Source: Xiphydria camelus (taxonomy: Eukaryota; Arthropoda; Insecta; Hymenoptera; Xiphydriidae). From it: a stretch of 64,000 bases of DNA. The translations under genes and the position numbers were made by a program. Below the pieces are notes generated by a model. That model was given only the letters and a program-made list of their open reading frames with translations. It was not told the origin of the DNA and searched no databases. The DNA lies in the NCBI GenBank assembly GCA_963678675.1, contig OY783193.1:11828822-11892821 (forward strand). Direction: 5' to 3'. Of this stretch, positions 22,109 to 32,355 are shown in pieces (positions within the stretch are counted from its first letter, which is position 1; the number at the start of each line of letters is the position of its first letter).

Positions 22109-22176
22109 GCACGGCAGTATAGGAGAGATTTGAGAAATCACCTGCGTAAAAAATATGTACGGCTAAAGAGAGAGAG

Positions 22177-22375
22177 TATGGCGGCAGTCTGGGAAGTGTT
22201 GAATTAAAAAAATATAGCTACGGATTGTATCCCAGACTTTCAGCCAGACAATTTTCTCGCATTGGCTGAAAAGCAAAACTTATTCGGTCACACTTTTGAG
22301 AAAAAAAGAAAATTGTCTGGGACACGATCTGTAGCCATACATTTTTGGTTCAACTCGTCCTGGACTTCTGCCATA
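22177..22375. repeat. Foldback MITE (about 200 bp)
   Basis: The left half TATGGCGGCAGTCTGGGAAG pairs imperfectly with the inverted right half TATGGCAGAAGTCCAGGACG. Pairing continues through TAGCTACGGATTGTATCCCAGAC and AATTTTCT. No coding capacity. Confidence 0.75.
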
Positions 22376-23019
22376 TACTTTAGGTATACTTTTTTTACGC
22401 GAGCAGCCATTTTTACACTACCACTTTCACGTCAAAAATTGAAAACCGCCGTCGCCCCATTAATTCGCCTTTCCAATTTCACCAGTACCCGCAAAATCGC
22501 CCCAGATCGGTAATTATACGAGTAATCGCGCGTCAAACTCTCCTTTCACGATCCCTCGGCGAATCTATACGCTCGCCCCCCACCTACGACGTATAAACTC
22601 GAACATTTATCGTCGATTCCACAATGCCCCGGTACGCACGCATGCATGAGCGCACGCACCGTGCGTATCCCGCGCATTCATAAGACTGGCCTAACCGTAT
22701 ACGATTACCGTGGAGATACATATATTCGGGCGCGCGTAAGATAAACGCGCGGAATACATAAACATTTCCAGCATAACGGCAACATAAGTATGCTTGACTG
22801 ACATTAATTGTGCATAATGTCCACGTACAACTCCAGTTCCGCGGATCGTTTTAACAAAACGCGCGCGTTCCGCTGCGTTTGGTTTACATTTTTTGCCTCC
22901 GAAGCGGCATACGAATGGACCCCAAGAGGGGGTCTACGGGATATCTACTCTGGCCTCTCTTTGCGCTTAACTCAGTGCGGGGTAAACGCAGACCGCAGGA
23001 TGGTCGAATCGTGAAGAGG
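22376..23019. other. No gene recognised
   Basis: Non-coding, mixed composition. No repeat or RNA gene seen. Confidence 0.45.
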
Positions 23020-23256
23020 TACACGGAGAAAAGGGATTAGTAAAAAATCACGGGAAAACCCATGAATTTTTACAGTTATTCCTGTAACAGAGCTCCCGAG
23101 AATGAAATAATGAAATGTTTAATAGACTACAGCGTACTTTTAACAGTTCGTAATCGTATAAATCTTAGTTTATACGGTAAAGTTTCCAATCTCCTGTTAA
23201 TATGTGTCGAGTATTTACAGGTTTATACTGTTACGAACTGTAAAAAGTATGCTGTC
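23020..23256. repeat. Decayed TIR element with inner hairpin
   Basis: Begins TACACGGAGAAAA, a terminal motif shared with the element at 28784-29040. Its inner arms 23126-23163 and 23222-23256 (ACAGTTCGTAA facing TTACGAACTGT) form a hairpin. The far end is missing or replaced where the mariner relic starts at about 23263. Confidence 0.55.
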
Positions 23257-23262
23257 TCTATT

Positions 23263-24175
23263 ATTAGGGGGTTGCATTGATAGCCGCTGTTTTTTTCTTG
23301 TTTCAAAAACATTACGTCGTAATAAAATGTGTGAATACCTCAATCGAAGTATTTGCCTTCGAAAGCTATAACTTCTTCCCACTTTCCTTCCTATTCGAGC
23401 TCCATCAATGTTTCTTTCACGGCTCTAGCAACATGAGGCCGAGCGTTGTCGTGAAGAAGAATCACTTTTCGGCGATTTCATGCAATTGATGGTCGTTTTT
23501 GCATCAAATTATCATTTGAACGCTCCAATTGTTGTTGATAACGTTCAGCAGTAATTGTTCCATTTGGTTTCAACCGCTCACGATAAACGACACCTTCCAC
23601 TCCACCCCACCAAATTGAAAGTACTGTTTTGTGACCGTGGATGTTTCGTTTTGGTATCGACGTTGATGATTGGCCAGAATCAACCTATGATTTTTAGCGT
23701 TTCGGGTGGTCGAAATAGATCCATTTCTCATCACCGGTTACGATGGGCCATAAAAAACTTTTCTTTTTATGCTTTGCAGGCAAAGAAATCGAGATGTTCA
23801 GATGATCAGTAATAGCATTTTCGGTCGATTCATGTGGCAGCCACTTTCCTTCTTTTTCAATCTTTCCCATGGCATGTTGACGCCGTGAAATTGTAGATTC
23901 GTATCGACTTCAAGCTGTTGAGCCAATTCTCAGAGCGTTTCAGTAGGGTTTGCTTCCAATAGAGCTCGCAATTATTCATTTTCGAACTTCTTTGTTTGAC
24001 CTGGCCGTTATTTGTCGTGAACGTCACAGTTTTATTTCCACTTTTGAAACGACGAAACCAGTCTCTACATACTATTTCCGATGGAGCAGATTCAGCATAA
24101 CTTTGCACAAGTAATTGATGAGCTGCGGCAGCAGCATATTCTTTAACAATCATAGTAGTACAGCAGTACACATCG
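23263..24175 (-). pseudogene. Mariner transposase relic
   Basis: Read leftward from 24171, the translation begins with a mariner N-terminus in which an AAAAAHQLLVQSYAESAPSE helix leads into the diagnostic CRDWFRRFKSGN motif of the DNA-binding helix-turn-helix. Further on, in shifted frames, are the first catalytic motif VTGDEKWIYFDHPKR (23700-23740) and the second, ILLHDNARPHVA (23421-23465). A YFD C-terminus follows too soon. The segment that should carry the third catalytic aspartate is missing, and there are several frameshifts and internal stops. This is a dead Tc1/mariner superfamily element. A possible terminus is TTAGGGGGTTGCATTGATAG at 23264; the matching right terminus was not found. 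Confidence 0.9.
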
Positions 24176-25259
24176 AAAAAACAACCTGTCGCGTCTCATT
24201 TTCTCATGTTATAGACATAGACTTATATTAACCAAAAATGGCATTTCAATGACTGAATCATGAAGAATGTCCATAATTTTGAGTGATACGAGAAGTATTA
24301 GTCGCTGCGCACGACATAAATAGTTAGAGCCATCTACAGGAGAACAGCTGCTTTCAATGCAACCTCCTGATAAAAAATATTCAATGTTTCACATCGATGA
24401 ACCCTGTTACCGGGGTTCACTGTAAAAATTACTATTATTACTATTATTCTGAGAAAATCACTTAAAATGTTTGGGAAAACGCCCCCCCCCCCCCCCCCAC
24501 ACTTTCTACCCCTTCTCTCAACTACACCTCCCTCGCGCCAATATCGACCCGCATCCAAATAACGCATCTCTCCTCGACACTCTTCTAAATTCGAACTTTC
24601 ATCGGGAGGTCGGAGATTAACAGGTCAACTCACCCCACATTCAGGCCGAAAACGGTAGGTGACTACCGTCGCGCCGATCGCTTAGGGCGATGCCGGCTCG
24701 CAAATGTAAATGCGTCGTAGCCATTTATCTCCGTTATCCGTACCGCGGCGGCAGCGGGACTCTCGGCGGGCGCGCACTCGAAATTCAGACAAATGAGTGA
24801 AAAAAACGCGTCGGCCGCGGTTCGACGTCGTCGAACGTCGATCGATGCTTCGACGGCAGGGAGCGCGCGGCGTCCCGTCGGTTCTTTCTCTCCTTCTTCC
24901 CGCTCGTTTCCCACCCGAAGCGCGCGAATCACTATTCGTCCTTGTTAAACGCGCTTTCCGTCGGCGCGGCATCTGTAATGACGGACGCGCAGTTGGTCCC
25001 GGTTAAAAATCGTGTAAATCTGCAGAAAGGGAGCGGGCGGAGTGCTGCTCGCGCCCCGCGCGGCCGCGCGTTCCCTCTCCTTCCTTTCTCCGTTTCCTCT
25101 TTCCCGGCGGAACGCACCGGAATAAAAATAATGGCTGGAAATGCACGTGCAACGCGCCGTGCTTCTTTTTCAATTGTCCGAAAACTTTGAAAAAACAGAA
25201 CAGCAACAGGCCGCGAAGAGTAATCGGAGCACGGGGATTATTCTAAGCGCGAGAGGCCG
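24176..25259. other. No gene recognised; poly-C tract
   Basis: Contains a run of about 17 C near 24482-24498. From about 24660 the DNA is CpG-rich with overlapping, unrecognisable ORFs on both strands. Confidence 0.45.
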
Positions 25260-25742
25260 GTGGGCCGTTTGCCCATTCTAGCTGGACAAAATATATATCG
25301 ACTGTTAATCTTAATGTATGTTATTTTACATACATCGGATAATATTTTTATTATCATAGTGGTTATTTTTGTTTAATTTAGAGTGTCATAGGTGTAATTA
25401 TTTTAAAAAAATTATTAACAAAAAATATAATTGTGCCCGCGTTCTTCGAAACTGCAACAAAAACTAGCGAGAGTAAATCTAGATAAACAGAGAAGCAGTT
25501 TTTATAGAAAAGTTGTTAGATGTGAAACATCGAAATTATTCTTTGTAGAAAGTATGCGATAGGAAGGATGGACCACGCGTCCGTCGAAAGAACACGTGCG
25601 CCAGTGCGCATTTGTATTTATGACTCTGATACTATTAAATGGTACGAACCGTTGTGTCGAATTCCGTTTATCGCGAGACGGAACAGCGACCGATGGCAGG
25701 GTTAAGAGAGAGTTAACTAAATGCGCTTTTTGAATTAGAATA

Positions 25743-25857
25743 ACTGGGAAAACGATTTTTCGGGAACATCCTGGTACTGGGATAGCCGGTAAAATTTGGA
25801 AAATGATTTTTGGAGAAGATCCTGGTACCGGGGTAGCAGGGATTAACCGGAAAATGA
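25743..25857 (+). repeat. Two to three units of the 51-bp satellite
   Basis: GATCCTGGTACCGGGGTAGC and AAAATGATTTTTG match the array at 10797-12691. The units run directly into the GTTGCC minisatellite, so the satellite family is dispersed and not confined to one locus. Confidence 0.9.
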
Positions 25858-25991
25858 TTTTTGCCGGAAAGTTGCCAGGTTTCCAAAGTTTCCAGGTTGC
25901 CAAAGTTGCCAGGTTGCTAAAGTTGCCAAAGTTGCCAAGTTGCCAAAGTTGCCAGGTTGCTAAAGTTGCCAAAGTTGCCAGGTTGCTAAAG

Positions 25992-26140
25992 CTGGTTAGG
26001 AGGTTAGATTTAGTGGGTAGGGGGCTCCCGCATTACACTACAGAACCATACTGTAGCGGGGTGTCTCGAGTCCCACACTACCCGCACATTACTCGGTCCG
26101 GGTGTTCGTAAAAAGAATTCCCCCTCCTTAAAAAAAAAAA
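25992..26140 (+). mobile_element. 5'-truncated non-LTR retrotransposon tail 1
   Basis: About 150 bases ending CCCCCTCCTTAAAAAAAAAA, flanked by GGTTGCTAAAG on both sides. It shares GTGGGTAGGGGGC, GCGGGGTGTCTCGAGTCCCA and the A-tail with the insertion at 26242-26716. An A-tail plus flanking duplication marks target-primed reverse transcription. Because the target is itself repetitive, the duplication is suggestive rather than proven. Confidence 0.7.
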
Positions 26141-26241
26141 GGTTGCTAAAGGTGCCAACGTTGCCAGGTTGCCAAAGTTGCCAAGTTGCCAGGTTGCTAA
26201 AGTTGCCAAAGTTGCTCAAGTTGCCAGGTTGCTAAAGTTGC

Positions 26242-26716
26242 CATGTTTGTTAGGAGTGAGTGTCACATTGTAGGGTTAATTTCGGAGGAGTGGTATCGTG
26301 TTGGTCTGCGAGTCGTGAGCAGTGCTGCCCTCACGGCTCCTGTGCTGGCCCGGTTCTCCCCCCTTACACGAGATCCTCCTAGGGTGGTTGGCGGTAGGCC
26401 AATGCCCTATGGGCTGGTATGCTCAAGTGAGCATAGGAAGAGGTACGTCACAGTTTAACTGGTGACGTAGTACGTGGTCGCAGGCACTTAGTAGTTAGGA
26501 GAGCGACGAGCTCATACCCAGTGTGGTTTCCTGCAGTCGGGCCCTTGTTGGCTGTTTCCAGGAACTCGCAACATCACCTGGGTGATGAGGACGGAGGTTA
26601 GGTTTAGTGGGTAGGGGGCCCCCGTATTGCACTAGCGGGGTGTCTCGAGTCCCACACTGCCCGGCTTTTACCAACCCGGGCGTGCGTAAAATGCATTCCC
26701 CCTCCTTAAAAAAAAA
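26242..26716 (+). mobile_element. 5'-truncated non-LTR retrotransposon tail 2
   Basis: A 475-base insertion ending in CCCCCTCCTT plus a run of A, flanked by GGTTGCTAAAGTTGC at 26227-26241 and 26717-26731. Its last 130 bases match the first tail. A short open frame (26243-26458) may be the end of a LINE ORF2 or 3' untranslated sequence; I recognise no domain in it. Confidence 0.75.
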
Positions 26717-27545
26717 GGTTGCTAAAGTTGCTAAAGTTGCCAGGTTGCCAAAGTTGCCAGGTTGCCAAAGTTGCTAGATGGACAAAATATATATCGACTG
26801 TTAATATTAATGTATGTTATTTTACATACATCGGATAGTATTTTTATTATCATAGTGGTTCTTTTTGTTTCAATTTGAGTGTCATAGGTGTGAACGGGGG
26901 TAAACGGCCCACCGTTTCACAAATGTTCGTTATTTCTGTGGACTAAATTTATATGAAGGCCAAAAAATGTTCGGCTTATTTTGTAGGTAAATGTTCCTAG
27001 TATTTGAATATCTGAGTTTTTTGCGATTTTTTGCGCTAAAAGGTTGTTATTTCACTATTTTCGGAAGAGAGTGTTTCCTAAATTTCCGAAAAATTCCTAA
27101 AAAATCTACGAGCAATATTTCAGCAAATGTATTAGACCTTTTATAATGTCCAGATATTCCATTGCAACCCCTCCCTACGAATATTCAAAACCCAGTAGAT
27201 ATAGAAGACGATTAAACAATAGCAGACTCCGCTGAAACTGACCCTGACTTCTCTGATTTCAGTGATTAATTTATATATTTCTATGATGTTTTTCCATTAC
27301 TTTCATTCAAATTAAATAATAATAAAGATTGTTTTACCACATGTACACATTTGTACGTATATTTTTGCAAAAAAAAATTTTTTTTGTTAATAATTTTTTT
27401 AAATTACACCTATGACACTCTAAATTATACAAAAACAACCACTATGATAATAAAAATACTATCCGATGTACCTATGTAAAATAACATGCATTAAGATTAA
27501 CAGTCGATATATATTTTGTCCAGCTAGAATGGGCAAACGGCCCAC

Positions 27546-28783
27546 ACAGTGCGGTTTAAAGCGTAGTAGTAGGTGTCGCTTTTCGAAAAAGGACTGCAAT
27601 CGTGGATGCCAAAAAAAAAGTGGAAATTGAACGAATGCTTTTTAACCAATAATTGGCTGTAATAATACGAAGTAGAGCCACAATATTTCAGTTTTCCTCG
27701 AGGTACCGATCGAAAAATATAAATAAATGAATTCTCTTGTATCACCGAACCCAAATTGGCTCTCGTTTCTGCGGCCTCGCCGATATTGCAGAGGGTCGAA
27801 GGGGTTAGCGGCGCGAGGTCGCCGAATGATCTCGCTTTAGTGTGGGAGGGTTAATTCAAATCATCTCGTCGGCGTTACAAATAAAACAAAATAGCGTCAA
27901 CCACCGCCGACTTCACCCTACGCTTTATACCCCAAAGTGACTCTCGAATCTCATTCTCAAATGGCAAATTTAATTACGTAGTCGGCAGGGCGTGCGAATA
28001 AATTGAGTGCCCGGCTGTGCGTGCGCGCGGTGCATATCGCGCGAGTGCAGTTCGTTTTGGCCGGGATGAATAAAGCGGAGAGGGGATCCCATTCGCGGGG
28101 ATCTTTACACGATTAACGACGAGAGATTCGAATTACCATCTTAATGAGCTCATTAAGCCGAGTGCCGTCGGGGCATCGCGCCGAGTGAAATAAAAATAAG
28201 GGAGCGAAATAAGCGTTTTTTTCGTCACAAAGAACGCATCCTTCGTAGAGCCGTCGCGCGGGTGCGTGCGACGAGAGAGAAAGCGCGGTCTAGGTAGGTT
28301 TCCTCCCGCGAAAAAGAGGGAGACCCGTCCGACACATGTAAAGTTTAAATTTATTACGACTTGCGTTAGCGAACTGGATGACGCACGGTCGGCTCGTCGG
28401 GAGTAAAAAAAAAACTCGTTATAAAATATAATTAGTTCGTAATGGAGTTTCGTTATGTAATGAGATTTCGCGCGTGCGAGCGGAGACCTAATTGTTAATA
28501 AAATGGAGTAAATAATGAAACCGCGGCTCGATTCGGGGGCGCAACTCCGCGGGCGCGGCAGACGTAGACCGGAAAAGTGGGACTCGTATAGGATGCGAAT
28601 TGTTTCGGAGCGCGCTGCGACGTACCCGCTGTAATTTGTCACAGGTAATTATTATTAATTAAAGCCTTCCTCCGCGCTTCCCTCGATTAAAGGATTAGAG
28701 ACCAGGCTCGAGCGTCTCTCTCAAAAATGCACTTGCAGTGAAATTAAGCGAGCAAAATGCAGTGTGCTGAATTTTTTCAAAGT
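27546..28783. other. No gene recognised
   Basis: Non-coding. Overlapping ORFs on the minus strand (28133-28642) lack recognisable domains. Confidence 0.45.
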
Positions 28784-29040
28784 ACGCGGAGAAACTTAAA
28801 CGGTAAACTTGACCGTATTCGGTAGTTAAAAAAGTCCACACAAAGCACTTTCCGGGAAATTTACTGAGCAGGATAGTAGACTTTACCGTAAATACAGTGC
28901 ATTTTACTGCTATATTCAATATATTTTATCATTACTGAATACATTCTACTGTTCCACGGAATGAGCTTTCCGAAAAGTGCTATGTGGAGCTTTTTTACTG
29001 CTGAATGAGGTAAAATTTACTGTTTGTGTTTCTCCGTGTA
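28784..29040. repeat. TIR MITE (about 257 bp), TACRCGGAGAAAC ends
   Basis: The left TACGCGGAGAAACTTAAACG and inverted right TACACGGAGAAACACAAACA pair for about 75 bases, through GTTAAAAAAGTCCACA. No ORF. Confidence 0.8.
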
Positions 29041-30130
29041 GAAGAAACGAAGAAAATTTTTCGAATAATTCAAAGTGGTAGAAGAACGATCGAAAACTTA
29101 TCAGTCCTGATTTGCAACGATCGGTTCAAGACGAATCACCCCCTTGAAACGATCGAACGCGAGTCGTGACGTTTCACACCCCCTCATTTGTCACGCAATT
29201 CTTCCTTCCACCTTACCGCGTCGCGAGAGATCACCCCCTCCGTCTTCCCTCCCCACTCGGAAACATCCTTCGACGGGAGGGTGCAATGGAACTCGCTCCG
29301 CGAACTCGTAACTCCGGATGATCCCCTTCGCGAGCGGTCCAGCTCGCAACGGCATCCGCGAATTATAATAAGTTATTAAGTCCGGTACGAAGGCACGGAA
29401 AGGGGAGGATGGGTGAAGGCGGAGGCGCTGCGTGATTGGTGGAGGAGGATGGCAGGGGGCGGCGGGAGGGGGTCCGAGGATGATTAAACCCCCCCGAGAC
29501 GGTAATTTTTCATGTCCGATCATAAATTACCGGGCTGCTCTGCCTCCGCATGCGAGCCCGGTGTGTTCGAGTTACGAAAAATTCTGCCAGTATTATAATT
29601 AGCTATGTTAATTATGCATTAATTTATTATACCCCGCGCTACGACGTTTTAATTATAATCTTGCGCGGCCGCGGGGGCAGTTTGAAAAGTAGTTTGGTAG
29701 TTGGCGCTCCCGCTTATGCTGCGCTCTATCTGTTTTTTACGGCGCGTTTCCTGTACGACGGGGTAAGAGAGAGAGAGAGAAAGAGAGAGTATACATATTT
29801 TGATATCATACGTAAGCGCGAGGGATCGATTGGATCGCCGAGGGATTTCATTCCGCGTAACTAGCATGGAATTTTAATGGATTTAGTTAATTTCTCTCGT
29901 GTCGGAAAGTAACAGTCATCAATTTAATCGTTATTTCCCCTTTAGGTATATCGCGTGAACCTTAGCACACGTCTATGAATCAATGACTGCATAATTTAAG
30001 GGATAAGTTGATAAGCACTTTTTTGTTCCGCTATTCGTTTTTAATTTGTGGAGCTGTTGTAAAGGTATTCCTCCTTCAATCATGCAACCATTAATGCACA
30101 GCGAAAGAAATAGTAGTTTTGCCTAATTGG
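29041..30130. other. No gene recognised
   Basis: Non-coding, with a (GA)n-rich tract at about 29766-29788. Overlapping ORFs look fortuitous. Confidence 0.45.
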
Positions 30131-30272
30131 CACGGGCGAAGGAACGCCGATCAAGTTACTTGAATTAAATAATTTGGTTATAATGATTTGAAATTGTTTG
30201 ACAAAAACAAGCTGTAGTCGAGTCTAGCAAATTATTAGTTCAAATAACTTGATCTGCGTTCCCCCGCTCGTG
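30131..30272. repeat. Short foldback MITE (about 142 bp)
   Basis: The left CACGGGCGAAGGAACGCCGA and inverted right CACGAGCGGGGGAACGCAGA pair for about 45 bases, including GATCAAGTTA(C/T)TTGAA. Confidence 0.75.
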
Positions 30273-30329
30273 ACTGCTAATTTAGTCAAATCTATCACAT
30301 TTTTTTCTCAATACACATACCTACATGGA

Positions 30330-30548
30330 GGGAAAAGATCTAGTCAAAAATGAACCTAACGGAAAATTTTATTTGAGATAAATAGGAACTTATTCACATC
30401 GAACAAAAATTTATGTGAATTAGAAACGTTTTGCATATTTTTTTAATCGAGTACGAACCTAGTTGAACATCTATCCAATTTAAATAAACTTTTGTTCTCT
30501 AATAAATTTTTCTATTAAGTTCGTATTCAACTACGTAGACCTTTTCCC
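30330..30548. repeat. MITE family C, copy 2
   Basis: Related to 8358-8594 (TTTATTTGAGATAAATAGGA, TTATTCACATCGAACAAAA, GTTCGTATTCAACTA). It has the same foldback layout with GGAAAAGATCTAGT and inverted GGAAAAGGTCTACGTAGT ends. Confidence 0.8.
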
Positions 30549-31690
30549 TGGGTTCAACGTAATTTTGTATAAATACGACTTGTGCTTTCACGTCAACATA
30601 AAAATTCGCAAAACAAGTATCATAACCTAAAAAAGTGCTCGGTGCGTCGTCTCCGAAACGCGGTTACACGATTTAGAGCTTTCGACGTCGCCCCGAGAGA
30701 AGCACGAATTTTTCATCCGGGTGAAACACGCGGGTCGATACTACCTGACCATTCCCTTTATCGATGCAAATTGGATTATAAGGTATCATCGGTACCCGTC
30801 CGTCAAATAAAAAATCGATCCCGATGCACCGTCATTAATTCCAGCGCGCACGGTACATTCGGCATCGAGGCTTAATGAATGCAAGAACATACGTCGTAAT
30901 GGGTGGCACTATGCGTTGTATTTGTCATATCAGAGAAGTCAGGGCAGACATACCGCGTTAAAAGCACTCTACTGTTTTGCTAATTCTGTCTATTGATACA
31001 GTAATATGGGCAGCCACCATTCGTATTTGCGACAATCGTACGCGAACTCGTCCTTTTGCCGTGGAATTTCGACGCGCGCGATCTCCGATAAATTATTCTT
31101 CTTTCAAAAAATCAAGTAGCGGTATACGAGAATCTTACTAAAATGCAAGTGACGATGCAAATTTACAGTTTTACAAGATTTTACAGTCATTTTGGTCAGG
31201 GCTCTGTTAAATATATTCCGATTTCATTACAGAATTCCTGCGCGCTCCAACATCGCTGTGAGTGAGCATCGGTATCGTAACCTCAACAATTTGCCCGGTG
31301 GAGTAGCGAAATATTATTTACACACCTCTTCGCATCGTGATTGCTATCGCCGATGAATCGTCCCGCTATATCGTCGCCTGATGAATGTCCTGTCACTTGA
31401 CCACAACAATCACTGTATTTTATTCACTTTCTCACATTAACCGTAACCCGAAACACGCGACTTCGTACGCTTTGCAGGGCGAAAGCAAGCTGCGCAGTGG
31501 CCGACTGCGCATTGTATCACCGGGCGCAGGCTAAATGTAAGACTCGGTGCAAGGCTGGTCAGCATTCAACAGGGTGCGGCAAGAAATCTCTTGGATTTCG
31601 CTTGATGGCAAATTACTCGGAATATTACGCGGTAGAATAACAAGTAACACTCTGATACCAGAATTATTTGTAATGTAACAGTCAATGCTA
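30549..31690. other. No gene recognised
   Basis: Non-coding, mixed composition. A 97-residue frame at 30582-30875 has no known domain. Confidence 0.45.
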
Positions 31691-32088
31691 TACCGGGTGT
31701 TCTCAAACCTCTGACCCACAAGAAAACCCTATGTTCATTAAAAAATTACGGACATAATGCAATTGATTTTATTGCAATCCGTTAAGAATTTACGGAGAAA
31801 TTAATTATTAAAAAATAATTAATGTGTTGAATTTATTCGGCATTGATGACGTAATATCAAGGCTCATGAATATAATGTTTATAATAACGATAGCAATTGC
31901 GATTACCTTCATGAGCCTTGATATGACGTCATCAATGCCGAATAAATTCAAAATATTAATTACTTTTTAATAATTAATTTCTTCATAAATTCTTAATGGA
32001 TTTCAATAAAATCAATTGCATTATGTCCGTAACTTTTTAATAAACATAGGGTTTTTCTCTGGTCAGAGGTTTAGGAACACCCTGTATA
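31691..32088. repeat. Foldback element (about 398 bp), almost a full palindrome
   Basis: The left TACCGGGTGTTCTCAAACCT mirrors the right end (inverted TACAGGGTGTTCCTAAACCT). The arms, about 185 bases each, remain closely matched through AATTGATTTTATTGCAAT and GAATTTATTCGGCATTGATG up to CAAGGCTCATGA. The loop is only about 35-40 bases. TA at both borders suggests TA insertion. Confidence 0.9.
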
Positions 32089-32112
32089 TACGATAATCAG
32101 TCTTACTTTATC

Positions 32113-32355
32113 TACACTGAAAAAATAATTCGGTTAAAATGACCGAATGCATCTAGCTAAACGCATCAAGTTATTCTAACCAAATATTCAATTATTCTAG
32201 CCAAATGTTTAATTATTTCAACCAAACGTTTAATTATTCTAACTAAAAAGTAGTCGGTTTAACCAATCAAACGGAGAGGATCCATATTTCACCAAACGGT
32301 TTGGTCATCGTCTCCGGGATATTGGTTATATTGACCAAGTTATTTTTCTTAGTAT
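32113..32355 (+). repeat. TIR element with 21-bp internal repeats, copy 1
   Basis: The left TACACTGAAAAAATAATTCG and inverted right TACTAAGAAAAATAACTTGG form the termini. Inside, AATTATTCTAGCCAAATGTTT recurs in tandem about four times with a 21-22-base period. A relative in the opposite orientation lies at 33938-34120. Confidence 0.75.

Larger units (their letters stand above)
25862..26775 (+). repeat. GTTGCC(A/T)AA minisatellite, split by two insertions
   Basis: Units of 8-9 bases (AAGTTGCC, AGGTTGCT) occupy 25862-25991, 26141-26241 and 26717-26775. The three blocks are one array broken by the LINE tails at 25992-26140 and 26242-26716. Confidence 0.9.
25260..27545. mobile_element. Composite DNA transposon with terminal inverted repeats of about 160 bp
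   Basis: Left arm 25260-25421 begins GTGGGCCGTTTGCCCATTCT and runs through GCTGGACAAAATATATATCG to AGTGTCATAGGTGTAATTA. Right arm 27385-27545 is its inverse with few differences. A third, partial copy lies inside at 26774-26892 in the left-arm orientation, ending close to GTAAACGGCCCACCG. Near 27180-27268 a short reading frame with one stop ends in an acidic tail (SAETDPDFSDFSD), possibly the remains of an encoded protein. The interior also holds satellite units, a minisatellite and two LINE tails. The superfamily is undetermined and I found no clear target duplication. Confidence 0.7.

Noticed and set aside
24663..25206. Overlapping Arg-rich ORFs in a CpG-rich block
   Set aside because: Both strands are open in several frames and composition explains the residues; there are no motifs.
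26010..26219. Trp/Leu/Asn-rich frames in the GTTGCC array
   Set aside because: Direct translation of the minisatellite; not protein coding.
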